Source: JACCTU01 sp963737405 (GTDB taxonomy: Bacteria; Actinomycetota; Thermoleophilia; Gaiellales; Gaiellaceae). From it: a stretch of 64,000 nucleotides of DNA. Below the pieces are notes generated by a model. The model ran no database searches. It was given only the letters and a program-made list of their open reading frames with translations, and was not told where the DNA came from. The stretch lies in NCBI GenBank assembly GCA_963737405.1, contig CAVTSL010000001.1, positions 62,001 to 126,000 on the forward strand, read 5' to 3'. Both the position numbers and the translations under genes were made by a program. Shown here piece after piece: positions 58,363 to 64,000 of this stretch (positions within the stretch are counted from its first letter, which is position 1; the number at the start of each line of letters is the position of its first letter).

Positions 58363-58669
58363 GAAGGACTACAGCGCCACTCCGCTCTCGAAGAAGCTCG
58401 GCGCGAAGCCCGGCGCCGGCGTCGTCGTCTTCTTCACCACCTCGCGCGCCGACCTCGCGAAGCGGTTCGCGAAGCTCAAGCGGACGCTCGACCCTGCGGA
58501 CGGCCTCTGGGTCGCGTGGCCGAAGAAGGCCTCGAAGATCGAGACCGACCTCGACTTCGAATCGGTGCAGCAGATCGGCCTCGACGCCGGGCTCGTCGAC
58601 AACAAGAGCGCCGCGATCGACGCGGACTGGCAGGCGCTTCGGTTCGTGTACCGGCTCCGCGATCGCTAG
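58355..58669 (+). CDS. DUF3052-family protein
   Basis: 104 residues from the GTG at 58355, overlapping the epimerase by 8 bp. YSATPLSKKLGAKPGAGVVV, DPADGLWVAWPKKASKIETD and VQQIGLDAGLVDNKSAAIDA match a small conserved bacterial family of unknown function. The stop TAG shares CTAG with the SIS gene on the other strand. Confidence 0.82.
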   Translation: MPEKDYSATPLSKKLGAKPGAGVVVFFTTSRADLAKRFAKLKRTLDPADGLWVAWPKKASKIETDLDFESVQQIGLDAGLVDNKSAAIDADWQALRFVYRLRDR

Positions 58670-59526
58670 GAGTAGGTCGCGCGGGCGCGCTCCCAGCGCT
58701 CGTCGTCGCGCCGGATCCGATCGGGATTCACGCCGCGCGCCTCGGCCAGCTCGAGCGTCAGGAGCTGGAAGCGGACGATGTCCACGACGGGATGGCGCGT
58801 CGGGACGAGCGTCACGTCGCAGCCGAGCTCGCGGAGCGCGGCGACGGCGCCGTGCGCCCGTTCCGCCGCGCGTCCCTCACCCTCGAGCACGAAGCAGCGG
58901 ACCGTCTCGTCGACCGCCGCGAGGTAGCCGTGGAGGAGCTGCTCGGTCTCGTGCGGCTCGGCGGCGACGAACACGCCCTCGCGGAGCTTGAGGACGGCCT
59001 CCTGCGCGGTCGGCCAGTCGCGGCCGGCCCCCGCGACGAGCCAGCGTTCGTGGTCGCTCACCGGCTCGCGGTCGTCGAGCGCGGCGGCCACAGCGTCGGG
59101 GAGCCAGTCGATCGCCTCGCCCCTGAGCGCGGCGAGCGCCGCGACCGCGCACGTGTAGCTCGCGGTGTGGCACCAGCTCTCCTCGATCGCCGGCGTCGCG
59201 ACGATCACCTCGTCCGCGAGCTCGCCGAGCGGGCTGTCCGGCTTGCCCGTGACGAGCCACTTCGGCCCCGGGAAGGCACGCGCCGCCTCGAGCGTCAGCG
59301 GCGTGTCGCCCTCGTGGCTGATCACGACGAGGAGATCCGCGTCCGGCGGCCGGAGCACGGCCTCGAGCGCCTGCACCGCCTCGCCGCCCGTCTGGGCCGC
59401 GTGGAAGGACGTGCCGCACCCCGTGTAGACGACGCGCGCGCCGTCCGGCAACCGCCGGTCGGTCGGCACCTGCCGCAGCCAGTCGGGCTGCGCGTGGATC
59501 GCCGCGCGCGTCGCGTCTCCGGCCAT
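58666..59526 (-). CDS. SIS-domain sugar-phosphate isomerase-like protein
   Basis: 286 residues from the ATG at 59526. It has two SIS modules: ARVVYTGCGTSFHAAQTGGE with LLVVISHEGDTPLTLEAARA, and WLVAGAGRDWPTAQEAVLKL with AAEPHETEQLLHGYLAAVDE. The C-terminal pattern with the conserved Glu/His resembles the isomerase half of GlmS and related deaminases, but no glutaminase domain is present. It may isomerise or deaminate an amino-sugar phosphate. Confidence 0.85.
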   Translation of the reverse strand: MAGDATRAAIHAQPDWLRQVPTDRRLPDGARVVYTGCGTSFHAAQTGGEAVQALEAVLRPPDADLLVVISHEGDTPLTLEAARAFPGPKWLVTGKPDSPLGELADEVIVATPAIEESWCHTASYTCAVAALAALRGEAIDWLPDAVAAALDDREPVSDHERWLVAGAGRDWPTAQEAVLKLREGVFVAAEPHETEQLLHGYLAAVDETVRCFVLEGEGRAAERAHGAVAALRELGCDVTLVPTRHPVVDIVRFQLLTLELAEARGVNPDRIRRDDERWERARATYS

Positions 59527-59533
59527 AGGCGCG

Positions 59534-59543
59534 TCTATACCAT
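59534..59543. promoter_or_regulatory. Back-to-back divergent -10 elements
   Basis: Minus-strand TATAGA (59539-59534) and plus-strand TACCAT (59538-59543) share TA. Each is 7 nt from its start codon (59526 and 59551). Confidence 0.5.
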
Positions 59544-59550
59544 CCTCGGC

Positions 59551-59949
59551 GTGACGGCGTTTCCGTTCGTGCACCGCGAGATCGTTCGGTTCAGCGACCT
59601 CGACCCGATGGGGCACGTGAACAACGCGGTCTATCTCACCTGGATCGAGAACGCACGGATCGAGTTCCTGCGGGCGCTCGGCACGTTCGACCAGCCCGAC
59701 ACCGCGGGCATGACGATGATCCTCGCGCGGGCGGAGGTCGACTTCCGCGCGCCGCTCGGCTTCGGCGACGAGATCGACGTCGCCGTACGCACCGCGCGCC
59801 TCGGAACGAAGAGCTTCGACCTCGAGTACGAGCTCCGCCGCGGCGAGAGCGTCGCCGCGAGCGCGAAGACCGTGCTCGTCGCGTACGACTATCAGAGCAA
59901 TTCGAGCAAGGAGATACCGGACGAATGGCGACGGCGACTGGCGGCCTAG
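59551..59949 (+). CDS. Acyl-CoA thioesterase (4HBT hotdog family)
   Basis: 132 residues. VRFSDLDPMGHVNNAVYLTW has the catalytic Asp and His-Val-Asn of the 4-hydroxybenzoyl-CoA thioesterase type; IENARIEFLRALG and AEVDFRAPLGFGDEI follow. It hydrolyses acyl-CoA of unknown chain. It overlaps the M16 peptidase start by 25 bp, so the genes are co-transcribed. Confidence 0.92.
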   Translation: MTAFPFVHREIVRFSDLDPMGHVNNAVYLTWIENARIEFLRALGTFDQPDTAGMTMILARAEVDFRAPLGFGDEIDVAVRTARLGTKSFDLEYELRRGESVAASAKTVLVAYDYQSNSSKEIPDEWRRRLAA

Positions 59950-61211
59950 TTTTCGAGCGCACGACGCTCCCGAACGGCGTGCGGCTGCTCACGGCACCGA
60001 TGCCGCAGGTGCAGTCGACGTCGTGCTTCCTCATGTTCTCGGCGGGCTCGCGCTACGAGACCGAGGAGACGAACGGCATCGCGCACTTCGCGGAGCACAT
60101 GTTCTTCAAGGGAACGGAGCGGCGTCCGACGTCGCGCGACATCGCCGGCGAGGTCGACTCGATCGGCGGCGAGTTCAACGCGTTCACGGGCAAGGAGTAC
60201 ACGGGCTACTACGTGAAGTGCGCGTCGGAGCACGCGCCGGTCGCGTTCGACGTGCTCGTCGACATGATCCGGCACTCGCGGTTCGACGCCGAGGAGATCG
60301 AGCGCGAGAAGGGCGTGATCATCGAGGAGATGAACATGTACTTCGACACGCCGCGCGACTTCATGAGCGGCCTGTACGAGTCGCTGCTCTACGGCGACCA
60401 GCCGCTCGGCTGGGACATCATCGGCCGCAAGGAGACGGTGCGCGCCGCGGAGCGTCAGACCTTCCTCGACTACATCGAGCGCTGGTACCAGCCGACACGG
60501 CTCGTGGTCGGCGTCGGCGGGCGGTTCGACGGCGACCTGCTCGCGCGCGTCGAGGACCTCGTCTCGGAGTTCGCGCCCGGCGAGCGGCCCGGCCCCGACC
60601 CGGTCCAGCTGCCCTCGTACAGCGAGCCGCGCGTCGCGCTGCACACGAAGCAGTCCGACCAGGCGCACGTGTCGATCGGCGTGCCGAGCTACCCGCTCGT
60701 GCATCCCGACCGCTACGTGCTGCAGCTGCTCGCGACCGTGCTCGGCGGCGGCATGTCGTCGCGCCTCTTCACCGAGGTGCGCGAGCGCCGCGGGCTCGCG
60801 TACTACGTCTTCGGGATCAACAACAGCTACACGGACGCCGGTTCGCTCTTCTCGCAGGCGGGCGTCGACATCAACCGCATCGACGAGGCGATCGAGACGA
60901 TCGTGCGCGAGCTGCGCCGGATCGCCGACGAGCCGGTGCCGGCGGACGAGCTCGAGAAGGCGCGGAACTTCGCCAAGGGCCGCTTCGTCCTCCAGCTCGA
61001 GAGCCCGCACGGGACGATCATGTTCGGGCTGCGGCGCGAGGTGCTCGAGGGGAGCGCGACCGAGCCGACCGAGGTGCTGGAGGCGCTCGACGCCGTCACC
61101 GCCGAGGACATCCAGCGCGTCGCGCAGGACGTGATCGCCCGCAACGCGCTCAACCTCGCGGTGATCGGGCCGTTCGACGACGACCAGCGGTTCCGCGCCT
61201 TGCTGACCTAG
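59925..61211 (+). CDS. M16-family zinc peptidase (processing-peptidase-like)
   Basis: 428 residues. The inverted zinc motif HxxEH is at residues 54-58 (NGIAHFAEHMFFKGTERRP), with the third ligand Glu downstream in EREKGVIIEEMNMYFD. The C-terminal half shows LLATVLGGGMSSRLFTEVRE and RGLAYYVFGINNSY, the substrate-binding R/Y pair. Similar to bacterial PqqL/YmxG peptidases that degrade peptides, including cleaved signal peptides. The stop lies in repeat copy 3. Confidence 0.94.
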   Translation: MATATGGLVFERTTLPNGVRLLTAPMPQVQSTSCFLMFSAGSRYETEETNGIAHFAEHMFFKGTERRPTSRDIAGEVDSIGGEFNAFTGKEYTGYYVKCASEHAPVAFDVLVDMIRHSRFDAEEIEREKGVIIEEMNMYFDTPRDFMSGLYESLLYGDQPLGWDIIGRKETVRAAERQTFLDYIERWYQPTRLVVGVGGRFDGDLLARVEDLVSEFAPGERPGPDPVQLPSYSEPRVALHTKQSDQAHVSIGVPSYPLVHPDRYVLQLLATVLGGGMSSRLFTEVRERRGLAYYVFGINNSYTDAGSLFSQAGVDINRIDEAIETIVRELRRIADEPVPADELEKARNFAKGRFVLQLESPHGTIMFGLRREVLEGSATEPTEVLEALDAVTAEDIQRVAQDVIARNALNLAVIGPFDDDQRFRALLT

Positions 61212-61281
61212 GAGGGCTTGACGGAACGGGCGCTGTGCCGCCGGGCCGCGTGGCGCCATGCCCTCTCCACCAAGCCCTCCT
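61210..61281. repeat. Dispersed repeat, copy 3 (internally deleted, 72 bp)
   Basis: Starts AGGAGGGCTTGACGG and ends CAAGCCCTCCT. Its first 40 bp match the reverse complement of the right arm of copy 1 (including GGCGCTGTGCCGCCGGGCC), so it is a shortened copy in the opposite orientation. The centre and hairpin are missing. It provides stop codons for the M16 gene and the MerR gene. CTAG occurs at both outer edges. Confidence 0.8.
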
Positions 61282-62077
61282 ACCTAGCGAGCTCGGCGAG
61301 GTCCTTCCCGATCACCTCGCGGTCCTCCGGGTCGGGGATCGCGGCGAGTGCCTCGCGGCCGAGCTCGAGGTTCCGCCGGAACTCGTCCTCGTTGCCCGCG
61401 ACGCGGTGCGCGCGCGCGAGAGCCTCGTAGGCCGAAGCGAGGTCCCAGTCGCCGATCTCGTTCTCGAGGCAGTGGTCGAGGCAGCGCTGCGCGTGGTAGA
61501 CCGCCGCGTCGCCACGGCCGAGCACGGCGTTGACGCGCGAGATCTGCCACTGCGCGCGTGCCGCGTTTTCGGGCGCATCGGTGGCGCGGCTCCAGTGGTA
61601 CGCCGACGCGTGCGTCGCGTTCAACATCTCGTCGTCGTCGGCCTTCGTCCGGTCGTCCTTCTCGAGCAGCGTCCACGTGTAGTTGAAGAGGTCGACGCCG
61701 AGCTGCCGGTGGTCGACCTCGATGCCCGTCCTGGGCTCTGCCATCAGATCCTCCGTTCCTTCGATGAGTGCATTCAGCCGGTACTGCACGCGCTGCAGGC
61801 GCCAGATCCGTGCCTGCACGCGTCGCGCGTGCTGCCTGAGCGACCCGATGTCGCCGTCCGCGAGCACGTCCCGGATCTCGTCGAGCGAGAGATCGAGGGC
61901 GCGCAGCCGCTGGATCGCGCGTGCCTGGGGCAGCTGGTCCTCGCGGTAGAAGCGGTACCCCGTGTCCGGGTCGGTGCGCGCCGGCCGCAGGAGGCCGACC
62001 TCGTCGTAGTGGCGCAGGGCGCCGACCGAGAGGCCGGTGAGCCGCGCGAAGCGCCCGATCGAGAGCAGCTCTGCCAT
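61280..62077 (-). CDS. MerR-family regulator
   Basis: 265 residues. The N-terminal MerR helix-turn-helix is SIGRFARLTGLSVGALRHYD and the wing EVGLLRPARTDPDTGYRFYR, followed by the long dimerisation helix (about 75-115). The effector domain (about 120-265) is helical and resembles none of the metal-binding types; a TipA- or drug-binding role is possible. TAGGCT is 6 nt before the ATG. CTAGG-N7-CCTAG (about 62087-62103) upstream fits a MerR site. Confidence 0.9.
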   Translation of the reverse strand: MAELLSIGRFARLTGLSVGALRHYDEVGLLRPARTDPDTGYRFYREDQLPQARAIQRLRALDLSLDEIRDVLADGDIGSLRQHARRVQARIWRLQRVQYRLNALIEGTEDLMAEPRTGIEVDHRQLGVDLFNYTWTLLEKDDRTKADDDEMLNATHASAYHWSRATDAPENAARAQWQISRVNAVLGRGDAAVYHAQRCLDHCLENEIGDWDLASAYEALARAHRVAGNEDEFRRNLELGREALAAIPDPEDREVIGKDLAELAR

Positions 62078-62083
62078 GCGCCG

Positions 62084-62103
62084 AGCCTAGGGTCTCGACC
62101 TAG
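62084..62103 (-). promoter_or_regulatory. -10 element and candidate operator of the merR gene
   Basis: TAGGCT (minus strand, 62089-62084) is followed upstream by the dyad CTAGG-N7-CCTAG, which overlaps its end. MerR proteins usually bind such dyads between -10 and -35. Confidence 0.45.
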
Positions 62104-63086
62104 TGGAGAGTCAAGGCCGCGACGCGCCTGCCGAGCGAGCGGGCCTCCGCCTCGGTGATCCCTGGCCGGTACGCGAGGACGACGACGATCCTCGGCGACC
62201 GCCCGTAGACGATCGCCGCGGTCGCGCGCGTGTCGGAGATCCAGCCCTCCTTGTGCGCGGTCGGGGCGTGCGCGAAGGGCTGCACCATGCCGCCGCTCGT
62301 GGAGTGGACGAGCAGGGCGATCGCGCGCGTTGCCTGCGTGCGGGTGAGGCCGGTCATGCGCTGTACGTGCCGGTTGCCTGCGGCGGCGGCGTGGAGCGCA
62401 TAGAGCATCCGGCCGAGGTCGTGCGCGGTGGTCACGCGCACGTGGCCGTGCGGCGGCGGCTTCGGCGCGTCGGAGGAGACGGCGGTTCCGGCCCGGTACG
62501 GCCCGGGATACGTGCTCGCCCGTGCCCCGAGCCGCCTGAGCGCGGCCTCGACGACGCGCTCGCCGCCGACCCGCCGCGCGACGCGGTTCGCGGCGAGGTT
62601 GGACGACCAGCCGGCCAGCTGGCGGAGGTCGTACCAGAGCGGTGAGCCGGGCCGCTCACCGCGGCGGAGTGCCTCCGCCAGGACGCCGAGCTTGACGGTG
62701 GAGGCGGCCGGGAAGCGGGCGTCGGAGTTCCAGCCGGCCCACGTCCCGGTCGAGAGGTCGTGCACCCAGAACGCGCTCCAGCCCCGGTAGGACGAGCCGA
62801 GCGCGGCGAGCCGCGCTGCGAGCGCGTCGTCCTTCGAGCGTTCGGCGCGTGCGATCGGCGGGACGGCGAAGCCCGGCGAGTCGCGGGACGCGCGCCAGCT
62901 CGACGGCCGGTGGTCGTGTCGCTCCGCGGCCAGGACCTCGGCGTGCGCCCGCGCCGCCGCCGCGCGATCGCCGCTTCGCAACGCGCGCTCCTCGCGGTCG
63001 CGCGCGCCGTCGTAGCTCGCCTGCAGGGCGTCGGGGCTCGGTGCCGCGGCGACGAGCGCGAGCGCCGCGAGCGTCAGAAGCTTCAC
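62100..63086 (-). CDS. Secreted class A beta-lactamase-like serine hydrolase
   Basis: 328 residues from the GTG at 63086. A signal peptide (residues about 2-16, VAAAPS) is followed by a charged linker, then the penicillin-recognising fold: S-x-x-K in FPAASTVKLGVLAEA, S-S-N in AGWSSNLAANRVARR (the SDN equivalent), and H-K-E-G in TAHKEGWISDTRA (the KTG equivalent). The family includes beta-lactamases and non-lactamase homologues in cell-wall metabolism. The ABC gene ends 13 bp upstream on the same strand. Confidence 0.85.
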   Translation of the reverse strand: MKLLTLAALALVAAAPSPDALQASYDGARDREERALRSGDRAAAARAHAEVLAAERHDHRPSSWRASRDSPGFAVPPIARAERSKDDALAARLAALGSSYRGWSAFWVHDLSTGTWAGWNSDARFPAASTVKLGVLAEALRRGERPGSPLWYDLRQLAGWSSNLAANRVARRVGGERVVEAALRRLGARASTYPGPYRAGTAVSSDAPKPPPHGHVRVTTAHDLGRMLYALHAAAAGNRHVQRMTGLTRTQATRAIALLVHSTSGGMVQPFAHAPTAHKEGWISDTRATAAIVYGRSPRIVVVLAYRPGITEAEARSLGRRVAALTLH

Positions 63087-63099
63087 GGGTGCAAGTGTC

Positions 63100-64000
63100 T
63101 CACCCGAGACGGACCTGCTCGTCCGCGTGGTCGACGACGAGCGGGTCGTGGGACGCGACGACGACGGCAGCACCCCACTCGCGCGCCAGGCGCGAGAGCA
63201 GCGCGGCGACGGCGAGCGCGTTCGCCTCGTCGAGGCGCGAGGTCGGCTCGTCGGCGATCAGGACGTCCGGCCGGGGCGCGAGCGCACGCGCGATCGCGAC
63301 GCGCAGGCGCTCGCCCCCCGAGAGGCGTTCGACGCGCTGTTCCGCGCGTTCGGCGAGGCCGACCGCGTCGAGCGCCGCGAGCGCTCCGTCCGGCGACCGG
63401 CCGTGCAGCCGGAGGCCGAGCTCGACGTTCTCGCGCGCGCTGAGGAACGGCACGAGCGCGGGCTGCTGTGCGACGTAGCCGACGTGCGCTCGCCGAAGCG
63501 CAGCTCGCTCGGTCCTGTCGAGCGACGCGACGCTCGTCCCGAGCAGCTCGACGGCGCCCTCGTCCGGCAGCTCCAGCCCGGCGACGACGTCGAGCAACGT
63601 GGTCTTCCCGGAGCCGGACGGGCCGGTGACGGCCGTGAGCGCGCCGCGGTCGAAGGCACAGTCCAGTCGGTCGAGCACGACCCGCTCCTCGTAGCGCTTG
63701 GTCACGGATCGGACCTCGACGATCCGCTCGCGGGCGACCGGGTCCGTCCGTGTCGCCTCGACCGCAGGCGCGTCTCCGTTGCGATCGACGGCCGTGACGA
63801 CGATCTCGCGGCCGCGGACCTCGAGCGCGGCGCGCGTCCCCACCCCGGCGCCGCGCAGCACCTCCTCCGGCACGCGGATCCAGCCGCCACGGCCGACGAC
63901 GACCTGCTCCGACCCGTCGCGGCGCTCCTCGCTGACGCGCCCGTCGCGGATGCGGATCGCGCGATCGGTGAACTCGGCGGCGCGGGGATCGTGGCTGACG
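63100..64000 (-). CDS. Tandem ABC ATPase with AbrB-like linker, N-terminus outside window
   Basis: The frame is open to the window edge (300 residues visible). At the edge is the end of a first nucleotide-binding domain (VSHDPRAAEFTDRAIRIRDG). Then comes a short beta hairpin segment WIRVPEEVLRGAGVGTRAAL resembling SpoVT/AbrB. Then a complete second domain: Walker A VTGPSGSGKTTLLDVVAG, Q-loop VGYVAQQPALVP, signature LSGGERLRVAIARAL, Walker B VLIADEPTS and H-loop VVASHDP. It is of the LolD/MacB-like type; the permease is probably beyond the edge. Confidence 0.88.
   Translation of the reverse strand, partial: VSHDPRAAEFTDRAIRIRDGRVSEERRDGSEQVVVGRGGWIRVPEEVLRGAGVGTRAALEVRGREIVVTAVDRNGDAPAVEATRTDPVARERIVEVRSVTKRYEERVVLDRLDCAFDRGALTAVTGPSGSGKTTLLDVVAGLELPDEGAVELLGTSVASLDRTERAALRRAHVGYVAQQPALVPFLSARENVELGLRLHGRSPDGALAALDAVGLAERAEQRVERLSGGERLRVAIARALAPRPDVLIADEPTSRLDEANALAVAALLSRLAREWGAAVVVASHDPLVVDHADEQVRLG

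Overview
The window is very GC-rich (about 70%), with densely packed genes, start codons drawn freely from ATG, GTG and TTG, and frequent 4-bp start/stop overlaps. Gene content (a two-subunit 2-oxoacid:ferredoxin oxidoreductase, a Corynebacterium-type glycogen synthase, SelD, a heme A synthase and many ECF/XRE/LuxR regulators) points to a free-living actinobacterium. Class Thermoleophilia (Gaiella/Solirubrobacter-like) is my best guess; that is an inference, since there is no rRNA or tRNA in the window. I saw no CRISPR array, prophage, insertion sequence or origin.

Layout. 1-8.2 kb: partial membrane protein, glutaredoxin-like protein, MarR regulator with its MFS exporter, a stand-alone MshEN-domain protein, an OmpR-type two-component pair, a small secreted calcium-binding beta-roll protein, a DEAD-box helicase, and infA. 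8.2-18.5 kb: HlyIII-like and DHA2 membrane proteins, korB and korA separated by a locus of LuxR regulator, CPBP protease and small Cys-containing exported protein, then methyltransferase, glyoxalase-fold and O-antigen-ligase-like genes. 18.5-31.1 kb: XRE-TPR regulator with a divergent 29-residue peptide gene, then alkA, proC, pgl, an ArsR-like regulator, a YugP-like protease, thiolase plus a fused enoyl-CoA hydratase/3-hydroxyacyl-CoA dehydrogenase, glycogen synthase, and a large SF2 helicase. 31.1-40.5 kb: ECF sigma factor with its own membrane and extracellular domain, PAC2 protein, ctaA, the operon selD-nadM-phosphoglycerate mutase, SDR, rhodanese-type sulfurtransferase and a thioredoxin-fold lipoprotein. 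40.5-47.2 kb: a second XRE-TPR regulator with its own 34-residue peptide gene, a candidate structured RNA with a consensus promoter and strong terminator, a TetR/MFS pair, and an acyl-CoA synthetase (frameshifted) with an SDR. 47.2-64 kb: nadE, MFS, mug, several frameshifted genes, clpS, a convergent ECF sigma/anti-sigma pair, a second calcium-binding protein, a class V aminotransferase operon, SIS protein, thioesterase, M16 peptidase, MerR, a beta-lactamase-fold protein and a tandem-NBD ABC protein that runs off the edge.

Three patterns run through the window. (1) Many genes look leaderless: a TANNNT -10 hexamer sits 6-8 nt before the start codon. Exported proteins and peptides instead usually carry strong Shine-Dalgarno sites. 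(2) A dispersed repeat of about 165 bp with 14-bp terminal inverted repeats occurs three times, each time at the end of convergent genes. (3) Two paralogous XRE-TPR regulators each sit beside a tiny exported-peptide gene, which resembles the organisation of RRNPP peptide quorum-sensing systems. This is the strongest candidate for an undescribed system here.

Four genes between 44.8 and 54.8 kb each need removal of one base to restore a family-typical frame. The clustering suggests consensus errors or, less likely, local decay.
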